DNA of 64,000 nt from Brevibacillus sp. SYP-B805 (GCF_011059135.1 NZ_JAALGD010000005.1:77629-141628), one strand, 5' to 3'; positions 21,601-29,485 are shown, counted from the first letter of the stretch. Numbers and translations are program-made. Notes: generated from the letters alone by a model not told the origin.

Positions 21601-22460
21601 ATTCCCGCTGGTCGTTTCATTTCTATCCGGCTGCCGAGCTGGCCGCCTCCGATGCGGAGCAGGCTGCCGCAGAGGCTTGCCTGGAACAGATCCTGAATCG
21701 GGAACAGGTTGCCGACAGGCCGCAGGATGAAGCATGGCGGGCGGTGATCGATCGGGCGCTGTCCTGGAACGATCCGCATCAAGCCGCCGCGCAGACGGCG
21801 GCCAAATGGAGCGTCAGCGATCTGAAGCAGCGCACGGCAGCGGCAGGCGGCATGCCCTATCGTCTGCCCCGGATCACCCAGAAGCCGCAGTTCCTCGCCA
21901 ACGGCCAGAAGAAAGGGTTCACGGCGGCGGAAATGGGGACGATCATGCATACCGTGATGCAGCATCTCGACCTGCGCAGCCCCCTGGATGCGGCAGATAT
22001 TCGCCGGCAGGTGGACGGGCTCGTGGCTCGACAGCACTTGACCGTGGAGCAGGCGGAAGCGGTCGAGGCGAGGCAGGTGGCCGCCTTTTTCGCCTCGGAG
22101 CTGGGACAGCGGCTGAAGCGGGCGAGCCGGGTCTACCGGGAGCTGCCGTTTACCCTGGCCGTCGCGGCGCGGGAGATCCGGCCGGATTGTGGTGCGGAAC
22201 TGGAAGACGAGAAGGTGATCGTGCAGGGGGTAATCGACTGTCTGTTTGAAGAAGCGGACGGCAGGCTGGTGCTGCTGGACTTCAAGACAGACGGGATCGC
22301 CGCCGAGCCGACCCCTCAGGCGATCGCGCAGCTCACCGACCGCTACGCGGGCCAGCTCCGCTACTACGCGAAAGCGGTGGAGGAGATCTGGAGGCGTCCC
22401 GTCGCGGAATGTTATCTCTACCTGTTTGCGGGCGGATTTGCCATCACCATCACCCGCTAA
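18651..22460 (+). CDS. addA: ATP-dependent helicase/nuclease subunit AddA
   Basis: The UvrD/Rep-type helicase and nuclease subunit of AddAB, 1269 residues. Walker A AAAGSGKT is near residues 30-37, motif Ia VVTFTNAAAAEMR, motif II VDEYQDIN, motif III VGDVKQSIYRFR, a late helicase motif IMTIHKSKGLEFP and motif VI VALTRAREKL. The C-terminal nuclease has GTIMHTVMQHLD and LLDFKTDGI. There are ATGs at 18645 and 18651; the second sits 8 bases from AAGGAGG while the first is only 2 bases away, so I chose 18651. It overlaps addB by 26 bases and ends just before a strong terminator. Confidence 0.95.
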   Translation: MAQQQTKPDRWTEEQWQAITSRGNNLLVAAAAGSGKTSVLVERIIRRITDPDEPVGVDELLVVTFTNAAAAEMRHRIGDALRKALEANPGSAHLRRQLALIQRATITTLHSFCLELLRQYYYLVDLDPAFRIADPMEAELIRQDVLEAKMEEWYERDPEFLALADVMLDGQDDAALAGLLMKIYDFSRSHPEPAAWLNGVAAAFEVEESAALDKLPWVRSIVRALQLELQAMASLLAKAAALASSPEGPNAYVPVLEQEQQMVAQAASAAGLGWEALHRAVQGIAFQKLPPAREADQACKEQVQALRERVKKRIKALAEEYFAQEPASYLRDLANMAPHMKTLVRLVDEYGRAYQAEKRARSLVDFGDLEHVALAILQERDADGSRRPSEVALGLRERFAEVLVDEYQDINLVQETILQLVSRERPANRFMVGDVKQSIYRFRLAEPKLFMQKYQAYRKIEEADDTAQGWRIDLAANFRSRREVVDAVNFLFRQIMTTGVGEIGYGPEAELIFRASYTEVEPERLQAEVHLIDRQTHEEAAQTGDEGTEQEQDGEGTEPSPAAALAEEASMAQLEARLIARRIRQWMEPGAGEKPLLVEDRKAGGLRPLAYRDIVILVRAAAGWAQVMREELRAAGIPVFAEESGGYFAAPEVDLMLSLLRVIDNPLQDIPLAAVLRSPIGHVKEEELARVRIHYPTGPFHQAVRLYIAEQPKDNALCRKLNAFFARLEAWRTQARQGSLAELITRIYRETGYLDYVAGLENGQQRKANLRMLYDRARQYEAGSYRGLFGFLRFVDRLQQAGSDLGEARTVSESEDVVRIMTIHKSKGLEFPVVFVAGLGKAFNTLDIKSPFLLHKDLGFGPQVTDPDLRLRYPSLAMLGIRQELRRELLAEEMRVLYVALTRAREKLVLVGTAKDLGKSIMAWGQQTTEGETLADEDLQQAKGYLDWIGSSLLRHPAAGPLRTYPQAQGIAAEPVPVRTVPDDSRWSFHFYPAAELAASDAEQAAAEACLEQILNREQVADRPQDEAWRAVIDRALSWNDPHQAAAQTAAKWSVSDLKQRTAAAGGMPYRLPRITQKPQFLANGQKKGFTAAEMGTIMHTVMQHLDLRSPLDAADIRRQVDGLVARQHLTVEQAEAVEARQVAAFFASELGQRLKRASRVYRELPFTLAVAAREIRPDCGAELEDEKVIVQGVIDCLFEEADGRLVLLDFKTDGIAAEPTPQAIAQLTDRYAGQLRYYAKAVEEIWRRPVAECYLYLFAGGFAITITR

Positions 22461-22467
22461 GCATGCA

Positions 22468-22505
22468 AAAAGAACCGGTCTCTGCCAGCAGAGGCCGGTT
22501 CTTTT
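22468..22505 (+). terminator. Intrinsic terminator after addA
   Basis: AAAGAACCGG with CTCTGC pairs to GCAGAG with CCGGTTCTTT. The long stem, small loop and T-run end the sbcD-sbcC-addB-addA unit. Confidence 0.85.
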
Positions 22506-22584
22506 CGTGTGGTGACATGCGTCCAAGCAAGGGGTGCCCTTTCGGAATAAGGTATGAAAAATACCCATGAAGGAGGGGGCCCGG

Positions 22585-23349
22585 TTGCAAGCGGGAAGCA
22601 AGTGGGAACAGGAAATCTTTTTGGCCGCCGTCTGTTATCAGGCGATGGAGAGGTATTGGGACAAACGTCGTTTTGTGTTGCCGAAGGGATATCGGCTGGT
22701 TGCATCCCTGGGAAACAGCGGCTTTCCACGGCTGGGAATCATCCTCGCATCAAGGCGAAACATCATTGTGGCATTCTGCGGGACGCAAAATCTCCCTGGG
22801 CTGGCGGCTGATCTGGATGTCGGGCGGGTGCGATTCCCATTTCTCTCCAATAGCGGAAAAACGGCACGCGGCATAACGGAATTGTACGCCGAAGTGATCC
22901 GCCCAAAAGTGTTCGGCACGCTGAAGAGGCTGCCGCAGAAAAAAGTGGTGATTACAGGCCACAGCATGGGCGCTGCGCTGGCGACGCTGTGCGCCCTCGA
23001 TGTGGCGGCAAACACCAGGTTTTCCCGACCGACCGTGTGCACGTTCGGCTCACCGCGTGTCGGCAGTCCCCGATTTGCGAGGGTTTTTAACAACAGGGTG
23101 GGCCGCAGCATTCGTATCGTCAACGCCTATGATGTGGTCCCTCGGCTGCCTCCCGGTTTGTTCGGGTTAGGCTACCGGCACGTTCAGCGGAAACAGGTGG
23201 TTTGCTTCCAAAACGGTAATCCGGTTGCCAATCACGAAATCCGCCGATACTTCGACGCCTTGTGCAGGGAGAACCCCTCTTACTGCCGCAAGCTCTGCAG
23301 GACGCAAGTCGGTTTCTGTCCGAAACCTGATGGCGGTGCGAAAAAATAA
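22585..23349 (+). CDS. Class 3 lipase-like alpha/beta hydrolase
   Basis: A 254-residue lipase class 3 (Mbeh/fungal-lipase-like) family protein, likely cytoplasmic since no signal peptide is visible. The nucleophile elbow GHSMGAALA places Ser near residue 127; the acid is probably Asp in NAYDVVPRLPP and the His in NHEIRRYF. An in-frame ATG at 22567 precedes and overlaps the AAGGAGGG site, whereas TTG at 22585 is correctly spaced after it, so I chose TTG. Six Cys residues fall in the last 35 residues or so (CFQ, LCREN, YCRKLC, FCPK), which is unusual for a cytoplasmic hydrolase. A terminator follows. Confidence 0.8.
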   Translation: MQAGSKWEQEIFLAAVCYQAMERYWDKRRFVLPKGYRLVASLGNSGFPRLGIILASRRNIIVAFCGTQNLPGLAADLDVGRVRFPFLSNSGKTARGITELYAEVIRPKVFGTLKRLPQKKVVITGHSMGAALATLCALDVAANTRFSRPTVCTFGSPRVGSPRFARVFNNRVGRSIRIVNAYDVVPRLPPGLFGLGYRHVQRKQVVCFQNGNPVANHEIRRYFDALCRENPSYCRKLCRTQVGFCPKPDGGAKK

Positions 23350-23353
23350 CGCG

Positions 23354-23383
23354 AGTCTGCCCAATCCGGCAGGCTATTTTTTT
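23354..23383 (+). terminator. Intrinsic terminator after lipase gene
   Basis: AGTCTGCC (23354-23361) pairs with GGCAGGCT (23368-23375), with one G-U pair, followed by seven Ts. Confidence 0.8.
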
Positions 23384-23525
23384 ATAGTTGAATTTTTTTT
23401 AATGAAAATACAAAAATTTTCACTATACTAACTCTTCAGTTCCACGTATAATAGCTCCTTGTTGATAGAAATGCAAAAAACTCACAAACTAATCGGAACA
23501 ACCATTCATCTGGAGGTGCGACATC

Positions 23526-24923
23526 ATGGGGTTCATGCGGAAAAAGTCAATCGAGGCGCTCATTGAACAAACCTCGGAGAGCAGGGGCTTGCGCAAAGAG
23601 CTGGGCGCTTTCGACCTGACGATGCTTGGAATCGGAGCGATTATCGGAACGGGCGTCTTCGTCCTGACGGGAATTGCTGCGGCAAAACATGCAGGACCGG
23701 CGCTCGTTCTTTCGTTTGTTTTGGCAGGGTTGGCCTGCGTTTTTGCCGCGCTGTGTTATGCTGAATTCGCTTCCATGGTACCGGTGTCGGGAAGCGCGTA
23801 TACTTACAGCTATGCGACGTTTGGGGAGTTGCTGGCCTGGATACTGGGGTGGGATTTGATCCTGGAATACGGGGTTGCGGTATCTGCTGTTGCCAGCGGC
23901 TGGTCGGGCTACTTCCGGGGGCTTCTGGAAGGATTCGGAATCAAGCTGCCGACGGCCCTGACAGGCGCGTACGATCCGTCCAAGGGAACGGTGATCGATC
24001 TGATGGCCGTGCTGATTATCCTGCTGATCGCGTTCTTGCTGGTGCAGGGGGTGCGCGAGTCGGCCAAGGTCAACAACGTGATCGTGGTCGTCAAGGTGGC
24101 GGTGGTCCTGCTGTTCCTGATTGTAGGGGTCGGCTATGTCAAGCCGTCCAACTGGACGCCGTTCATGCCGTTTGGCTTCACTGGCGTGGCGACCGGGGCG
24201 GCTACCGTCTTTTTCGCCTTTATCGGCTTTGATGCCGTCTCCACGGCGGCGGAAGAGGTGCGGAATCCGCAGCGCAACATGCCGATCGGCATCATTGCTT
24301 CACTCGCCATATGTACGGCATTGTATATCGCGGTTTCGTTGGTATTGACGGGCATCGTTCCCTATGAACAGTTAAACGTGAGCGATCCGGTCGCCTTTGC
24401 CCTTCGCTACGTGCAACAGGATTGGGCGGCGGGTTTGATTTCCCTTGGCGCGATTTGCGGGATTACCACCGTGCTGCTGGTCATGATGTATGGACAGACG
24501 CGGCTGTTCTTCTCCATGAGTCGGGACGGTCTGCTGCCCAAAATTTTCTCCCGCATCCATATGGAGAAGCAGACGCCGGTGCAGAGCACGATGATCGTCG
24601 CAGGGCTGGCCGCTTTCTTCAGCGGATTTGTTCCGCTGGAAAGCCTCGCGAAGCTGTCCAATATCGGCACGCTGTTTGCGTTTATCGTTGTCTCAATCGG
24701 TGTCATTGTGCTTCGCCGGACCAATCCGGAATTAAAGCGAGCGTTTCGTGTTCCCTGGGTTCCGCTGGTGCCGTTCCTGGCTGTGATTTTCTGCGGCTAT
24801 CTGGTAATCAGCCTGCCGGCAACCACTTTTGTAAGTTTCTTCCTCTGGCTGGCGTTCGGCGTGGTCATCTATTTTGTCTACGGACGGCGGCACAGCAACC
24901 TGGCGCGGGGAGCGCGGGACTGA
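23526..24923 (+). CDS. APC-family cationic amino acid permease
   Basis: A 465-residue amino acid/polyamine/organocation transporter with 12 helices, of the cationic amino acid transporter (YfnA-like) branch. Typical signatures are GIGAIIGTGVFVLTG near residue 40, the loop VPVSGSAYTYSYATFGE, AFIGFDAVSTAAEEVRNPQRNMP near residue 230, and ARLFFSMSRDG-like QTRLFFSMSRDGLLPK. It imports amino acids with protons; the exact substrate is uncertain. The start is set by GGAGGTG 7 bases upstream. The A+T-rich stretch 23384-23510 holds a TATAAT near 23448 but no clear -35. Confidence 0.88.
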   Translation: MGFMRKKSIEALIEQTSESRGLRKELGAFDLTMLGIGAIIGTGVFVLTGIAAAKHAGPALVLSFVLAGLACVFAALCYAEFASMVPVSGSAYTYSYATFGELLAWILGWDLILEYGVAVSAVASGWSGYFRGLLEGFGIKLPTALTGAYDPSKGTVIDLMAVLIILLIAFLLVQGVRESAKVNNVIVVVKVAVVLLFLIVGVGYVKPSNWTPFMPFGFTGVATGAATVFFAFIGFDAVSTAAEEVRNPQRNMPIGIIASLAICTALYIAVSLVLTGIVPYEQLNVSDPVAFALRYVQQDWAAGLISLGAICGITTVLLVMMYGQTRLFFSMSRDGLLPKIFSRIHMEKQTPVQSTMIVAGLAAFFSGFVPLESLAKLSNIGTLFAFIVVSIGVIVLRRTNPELKRAFRVPWVPLVPFLAVIFCGYLVISLPATTFVSFFLWLAFGVVIYFVYGRRHSNLARGARD

Positions 24924-24953
24924 GAAGAAGGGGAACGTTCAGGTCAACGCTTC

Positions 24954-24996
24954 AAAGATGGAGAAACCGCTTTCATGCGGTATGCTCCATCTTTTT
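24954..24996 (+). terminator. Intrinsic terminator after permease gene
   Basis: AAAGATGGAG (24954-24963) pairs exactly with CTCCATCTTT (24985-24994), with an inner ACCGC/GCGGT stem and a short T-run. Confidence 0.85.
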
Positions 24997-25050
24997 GTAC
25001 TTTCAGGAAGTTAAGTTCGCTAACGCGATAAAGGTTGAAAGTATAAGAAA

Positions 25051-25097
25051 AACTTCGGCTTTCGCCATTAAGACTGGGCGACAAGCCGAGTTTTTTT
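25051..25097 (+). terminator. Second hairpin terminator in tandem
   Basis: AACTTCGGCTT with TCGCC pairs to GGGCGA with AAGCCGAGTT, followed by seven Ts. A second strong terminator only 55 bases after the first implies a short transcript starting between them or a lost gene; no open frame is visible there. Confidence 0.75.
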
Positions 25098-25192
25098 AAT
25101 TTTTTCCAGGGAGTGATTGACATCTCATACTTATCAAAATAAAATACATATTAAACAAAAAAGTATATAAAATAACAGGGAGATGGTGGACG

Positions 25193-25930
25193 ATGAGCAG
25201 AGAACCACAGGTCGTGATGATTACCGGAGCCTCCCGAGGATTGGGAAGGGCGCTGGCTTTGGCGTTTGCCCGCACAGGCGCGTCGCTGGCGATCTGCGCG
25301 CGGAACGAAGAGGCGCTGCTCGGCGTGAAGCGGGAGGCGGAAGATGCGGGGGCGGCCCAGGTGCTGGCGATCGCCGCTGATGCTTCCCTTTCCCGCGATG
25401 TGGAGCGCTTCGTTGCCGTTGCGGAGGAGGCGTTTGGAAAAATCGATGTCCTGATCAACAATGCGGCCATACTCGGCCCCAGTCCGATGCCGTATCTCCT
25501 TGACTATCCGGAAGCCGATTTTCTGGAAGTCCTGCGGGTCAACACGGCTGGCCCGTTCCTCGTCACCCGCCGCGTGCTGCCGGGGATGCTGCAGCGCGGA
25601 GACGGGTCGATCATCAATGTAACTTCGGAAGCGGGCATCAACGGCTATGCCGGCTGGGGCGCATACAGCGTCTCCAAGTTTGCCGTCGAAGGGCTGACCA
25701 AGGTGTGGGCACAGGAAGTGGACGGCACGGGCGTGCGGGTGAACATGGTGGATCCGGGCAGCATGAATACCGTGATGATGCATCAGGCCGATCCCGAACC
25801 CGATTACCCGCTCGCCGAACCGGAGAGCGTCGTGGACGTCTTCCTGTATCTGGCCTCCGATGCGGCACGGGGAATCAACGGCCAGCGCTTCTGCGCGCAG
25901 GCGTTTGACCGGGAGGAGATGTCCCGATGA
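25193..25930 (+). CDS. SDR-family oxidoreductase
   Basis: A 245-residue classical short-chain dehydrogenase. The cofactor motif TGASRGLG is at residues 11-18, NNAA near 91, the catalytic Ser in INVTSEAG, and YSVSKFA holds Tyr and Lys. Substrate unknown. The start ATG follows GGAGATGGTGGACG. It is the first gene of a compact unit with the QueA-like gene (ATGA overlap) and a VOC protein, which suggests the three act on related small molecules. Confidence 0.88.
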   Translation: MSREPQVVMITGASRGLGRALALAFARTGASLAICARNEEALLGVKREAEDAGAAQVLAIAADASLSRDVERFVAVAEEAFGKIDVLINNAAILGPSPMPYLLDYPEADFLEVLRVNTAGPFLVTRRVLPGMLQRGDGSIINVTSEAGINGYAGWGAYSVSKFAVEGLTKVWAQEVDGTGVRVNMVDPGSMNTVMMHQADPEPDYPLAEPESVVDVFLYLASDAARGINGQRFCAQAFDREEMSR

Positions 25931-26955
25931 CTGCGGCCGAACCGTTTTCCTTCACGCTGCCGGCATCGCTGAACGCCTGCATGCCGCCGGAGCGGAGGGG
26001 AATCCGGCGCGATCACGTGCGCATGCTGGCGGTGGAGCGGGCGACAGGAGCGATGGTTGATGGCCGCTTTTTCGAACTTCCCACATTTTTGCGGCCGGGG
26101 GATCTGCTGGTGCTGAACGCCAGCCGGACACTGCCGGCATCGCTGTCGGCCGAATGGCACAATGGCCGGAAAGTCGAAGTAAGGCTGGCCCGCCGTGTAA
26201 CCGACCGCGAATGGCAGGCGCTCGTGGTGGGGGAGCGGGCGGCGGCGGGAGAGACGCTGCGCTTCTCCGCCGACTTGACGGCCCGCGTGCTGGAGGCGGC
26301 CCCGGGGACACCCCTGGTGACTCTCTCCTTCTCGCATGCGGGCATCGACCTGTACAACCGGATCTATCGGCTGGGGGAACCGGTCCGGTACGAATATGTG
26401 GATCATCCCTGGGAGCTTGATTACTACCAGACGGTCTACGCGAGCGCACCCGGGTCCGTGGAGATGCCGTCCGCAGGCAGGGCGTTCAGCTGGGAGCTGC
26501 TGTTCCGGCTTCGGCGGAAAGGGATCGGGATTGCCTACCTGCAGCTGCATACCGGGTTGAGCGATCTCCTGGACGATTCCCGGCCGCATCATCCGGCCGA
26601 ACATGCGGAAGCATACGCGGTGCCAGCCGCGACGGCTGAAGCGGTGAACCGCTGCAAAGCCTCCGGCGGCCGGGTGATCGCCGTCGGGACAACGGTTGTG
26701 CGGGCGCTGGAGACGGCGGCGGATGAGCGGGGAATCGTGGCCGCGCAGACGGGCTGGACCCGGCTGCATATCGACGGCGGGTACCGGCTGCGGGCCGTAG
26801 ACGGGCTTATCACCGGGTTTCATGAACCCCGGGCAAGCCACCTCGACCTTCTCACCGCCTTCCTTGGCCCCGACCTGTTGGGCCAGGTGTACCGGATGGC
26901 GCTGGAGAAGGGGTATCTCTGGCATGAATTCGGCGATATGAATCTGATTCTGTAG
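25927..26955 (+). CDS. Divergent QueA paralogue (SAM:tRNA ribosyltransferase-isomerase family)
   Basis: A 342-residue protein with the overall QueA fold and landmarks: PGDLLVLNASRTLPASL near residue 57, DYYQTVYASAPGSVEMPSAG near 160, IAVGTTVVRALE near 255 and a QueA-like end. Yet the signatures of true QueA are changed: APTAGLHF reads MPSAGRAF, HVGAGTF reads HTGLSDLL, and NFHLPxSTL reads GFHEPRASHL. It is therefore probably a paralogue with an altered substrate, not the queuosine enzyme; database labels would likely still say QueA. It overlaps the SDR gene by four bases and is followed 21 bases on by a VOC gene. Confidence 0.75.
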   Translation: MTAAEPFSFTLPASLNACMPPERRGIRRDHVRMLAVERATGAMVDGRFFELPTFLRPGDLLVLNASRTLPASLSAEWHNGRKVEVRLARRVTDREWQALVVGERAAAGETLRFSADLTARVLEAAPGTPLVTLSFSHAGIDLYNRIYRLGEPVRYEYVDHPWELDYYQTVYASAPGSVEMPSAGRAFSWELLFRLRRKGIGIAYLQLHTGLSDLLDDSRPHHPAEHAEAYAVPAATAEAVNRCKASGGRVIAVGTTVVRALETAADERGIVAAQTGWTRLHIDGGYRLRAVDGLITGFHEPRASHLDLLTAFLGPDLLGQVYRMALEKGYLWHEFGDMNLIL

Positions 26956-26976
26956 GAGGTCTGGAGGCAGTCAGGG

Positions 26977-27351
26977 ATGAGGTTTCATCATGCGGCGCTG
27001 GAAGTGAGCGATCTGGACCGGTCGCTCGCCTTTTACCGGGAGCGGCTGGGATTTGTCGGGGAGCGGCAGTTTGCCTGGCAGGGCGAAAAGATCGCCTTTC
27101 TGGCCTTGGGCGAGATGCGCCTGGAGCTGGTGGAAACGGGGAAGAGGCCGCAGCATGGGCAGTCGCCTGTCCATCTGGCCTTTCATGTGTCCGATCTGGC
27201 CGACGTGATGCGCAGGTTTGAGCAGCAGGGTTTGCATCCCGAGGAAGGCCCGTATCTGCTGGACAATGGTTGGAAAACGGCGTTTTACCTCGGGCCGGAC
27301 GGGGAGCTTCTGGAATTTTTGCAAACGGAAGAGGACAAAGGCGGCGAGTGA
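26977..27351 (+). CDS. VOC-superfamily (glyoxalase/bleomycin-resistance-like) protein
   Basis: A 124-residue vicinal-oxygen-chelate protein with two beta-alpha-beta-beta-beta units. Possible metal ligands are His4/His5 (RFHHAALEV), Glu in MRLELVE, His in PVHLAFHV and Glu near the end (GELLEFLQ). Such proteins act as lyases, isomerases, dioxygenases or binding proteins; the reaction cannot be told. It is the third gene of the SDR/QueA-like unit. The start is set by GGAGG 9 bases upstream. Confidence 0.82.
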   Translation: MRFHHAALEVSDLDRSLAFYRERLGFVGERQFAWQGEKIAFLALGEMRLELVETGKRPQHGQSPVHLAFHVSDLADVMRRFEQQGLHPEEGPYLLDNGWKTAFYLGPDGELLEFLQTEEDKGGE

Positions 27352-27449
27352 ATGCGTCGCTTCAGGGGGAGGGTGCAACCTTGTGGAACATTTTTCCTTT
27401 TTATTCGTATATAGGATGTGAAAGGAAAAGTGATCCGGAGGGATTCGAA

Positions 27450-28059
27450 GTGAAACCGATTCGCCTTTGGCTGTCTATTTGCATGATTTGTGTACTTGGA
27501 TGGTCCGGATTAAGCCGCTCCCTGGCCTTCGCAGCCAACACCAATCCCGCCCGATCAGAAACGATTCTATCCGAGTCCTCGGTCGAACATATGAGAAGAG
27601 TGGTCGTACATTCATCAGAAATCCTGCTCGAAGAAAAATGGTATAACCCTGCAAACGGAAACGAGCGCACAGATACGATTTCCTACTATAGAAACCTCGT
27701 TGAAACAAGCAGCCCCATAAAAACGATCGGATTTGACAAGTGGATCTATCAAGGGAATCGCGGTTATCATATCCACATGCAAGAAGGAAAAATAACAGGA
27801 GAAACATGGCTTAGACCGCAATTCAACAAACCATATGATTCATTGTTTACACATGTTATCCAGAGCTATCAAGACGGAAACATATGGAAACCGCTTGGCT
27901 ACAGGCTTGCCGATGAAAGAAGAGGACTATGATGAGAACGGCCAGATCATGCAAACCCGTTTCTATTTCTTTGATTACGTAAGTGACCCCTTTGGTGATC
28001 TTTTCAAAAACCTGGCAGGTCCGACCAACGAAGTTGTTCCGCTGCAAGAAATAAAGTGA
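27450..28059 (+). pseudogene. Secreted protein gene interrupted by a frameshift
   Basis: GTG at 27450, after a GGAGGG site, opens a frame with a signal peptide (MKPIRLWLSICMICVLGW..SLAFA) and a soluble domain of about 130 residues. It stops at 27932 after an abrupt basic end (LADERRGL). The next frame continues without a break in protein-like sequence (MKEEDYDENGQ...RFYFFDYVSDPFGDLFKNLAG) to the stop at 28059, immediately before a terminator. A one-base shift near 27900-27915 would join them into about 203 residues. It may be a decaying gene or a sequencing error. The family is not recognised; codon use is more A+T-rich than neighbours. Confidence 0.65.
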
Positions 28060-28067
28060 TCAAACAG

Positions 28068-28104
28068 AAAATCCAAGCGAAGAAGGATATCGCTTGGATT
28101 TTTC
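28068..28104 (+). terminator. Intrinsic terminator after the frameshifted gene
   Basis: AATCCAAGCGA pairs with TCGCTTGGATT around a 9-base loop and runs into Ts. Its position after 28059 supports the view that the original gene extended to that stop. Confidence 0.85.
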
Positions 28105-28251
28105 TTAGTTGTTCTTCTTCGCTGACTCCTGGAAGCGGTCCACAAGGGGAACGGCGGAATCGGGAAAGCTTGCCATAGCCAACGTTTTGACGGCTGTGGT
28201 AAAGTGGGAGAAGGAAATGATTCCCGCTTGGCGCGAAAGAGGAACGAGACG

Positions 28252-28755
28252 ATGAACATTTCTGCGGCATATACCCTTTGTTTCGTGAAAAGAGGCGATG
28301 CCCTCCTGATGCTGAACAGAAACGCCTGGCCCAATATGGGCTTGTGGAACGGGCTTGGCGGCAAGGTGGAACCCGGGGAGACGCCGGCTCAGAGCGTGGT
28401 TCGGGAAGTCCGTGAAGAAGCGGGGATATCGCTGGTGGACGTCCGTTTCGCCGGGATATTGACGTGGATCCATGAACAGCGCAGCTCGGACATCCACCTC
28501 TTTCTGGCCGAACTGCCGGAGGATTTCCCCTATCCGGCCGTGCGGGAGACGGCAGAGGGGATCCTAGCCTGGAAACCGATCGCGTGGGTGCTGCATCCGC
28601 GCAATCTGGGCGTGGTCAGCAACATTCCGCGCTTCCTGCCGGAACTGCTGGCGGGGAAACAGCCGTGCCGGTTCCTGTGCCGCTACGAGGGAGAAACGAT
28701 GGTGGAATATACGGTGTCAGCGCTGGAAGCACGCATGACCGAAATGACGAAGTGA
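28252..28755 (+). CDS. NUDIX hydrolase (MutT/8-oxo-dGTP diphosphatase-like)
   Basis: A 167-residue pyrophosphohydrolase. The NUDIX box fits exactly at residues 37-59 (G-x5-E-x7-REVREEAGI), with the metal-binding glutamates in REVREE. The N-terminus (AAYTLCFVKRGDALLMLNRN) and WNGLGGKVE resemble 8-oxo-dGTP diphosphatases, so it may clean oxidised nucleotides or another NDP-linked compound. I chose the ATG at 28252 over an in-frame ATG at 28204 because GAGGAACGAG precedes it and family proteins begin here. Confidence 0.85.
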   Translation: MNISAAYTLCFVKRGDALLMLNRNAWPNMGLWNGLGGKVEPGETPAQSVVREVREEAGISLVDVRFAGILTWIHEQRSSDIHLFLAELPEDFPYPAVRETAEGILAWKPIAWVLHPRNLGVVSNIPRFLPELLAGKQPCRFLCRYEGETMVEYTVSALEARMTEMTK

Positions 28756-28797
28756 TGCGCCCGGATCGAACAAATCTTTTATTTCGGAGTGGAGCGG

Positions 28798-29397
28798 ATG
28801 AGACGCAGATGGGCAAATCGACGTTTGGGTTCACGGGTGAACGCGCACGAATTAGCCGTACATGCTGTGGAGAAGGCGGGATTCAGGGGGTATGTGTCCA
28901 GCTGGACGCTGACGGACGTGCAGGAACCGTTAACCTTCACTTACGGAGACAGGCAGGTCTGCGTCGCCGATAAAGGCTATACCTGGCTGCAGTACTTTCC
29001 TGCAGGCGAAGCGTATACGCTGACGGCGATGTATGACGCGGCCGGTCAGGTCATCCAATGGTATTTCGATATGTGCAGGGAGCATGGCATCGGGGATGAC
29101 GGCGTCCCCTGGTTTTATGACCTGTATCTGGACATCCTGGTGCTGCCGACGGGCGAGGTGATGGTGCTCGACGAGGAGGAGCTGGAGGCTGCGCTGGTCG
29201 ATGGCATCGTTTCGGCGGCCGAGTACGAGCTGGCTTGGCGGACCGCGAGGAAGCTGCTGGAAGAGATCGAGCGCGGCCATCTTCCCGCACAGCTGGAGCA
29301 AATCCGGGAAGAGATCGCTGCACGGGATCATGCCATGATGCACGGCGAATCCGGCCCGGCGGGGAAGAACGACAAGGCTGTCGCTCGGAAGACATAA
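28798..29397 (+). CDS. DUF402 protein (nucleoside tri/diphosphate phosphatase-like)
   Basis: A 199-residue DUF402 protein. The domain covers about residues 55-155, with YTWLQYFPAGE, the signature WYFDMCREHGIGDDGVPWFYDLYLDIL, and VMVLDEEELEAAL containing the acidic residues that bind metal in family members. Relatives in Firmicutes hydrolyse nucleoside tri- and diphosphates. The N-terminus is basic and the last 20 residues are low-complexity. An in-frame GTG at 28789 is possible, but ATG at 28798 is better spaced from GGAGTGGAG. It follows the NUDIX gene by 42 bases, and both may act on nucleotides. Confidence 0.8.
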   Translation: MRRRWANRRLGSRVNAHELAVHAVEKAGFRGYVSSWTLTDVQEPLTFTYGDRQVCVADKGYTWLQYFPAGEAYTLTAMYDAAGQVIQWYFDMCREHGIGDDGVPWFYDLYLDILVLPTGEVMVLDEEELEAALVDGIVSAAEYELAWRTARKLLEEIERGHLPAQLEQIREEIAARDHAMMHGESGPAGKNDKAVARKT

Positions 29398-29406
29398 CCT
29401 GGCAGA

Positions 29407-29437
29407 GACCGCCCCTTTATTGGGGGGCGGCCTTTTT
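29407..29437 (+). terminator. Intrinsic terminator after DUF402 gene
   Basis: GACCGCCCC pairs with GGGGCGG(C)C around a short loop, then five Ts. Confidence 0.8.
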
Positions 29438-29485
29438 ATGTGCGAAACCCTCGTTTACTTCCCTCCCATTTTTTCCAAACAGGGA

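Noticed and set aside
18528-22601. An antisense open frame of 1357 codons opposite addA
   Set aside because: It mirrors the G+C-rich codon pattern of addA, has no ribosome site or recognisable domain, and AddA motifs on the plus strand are complete.
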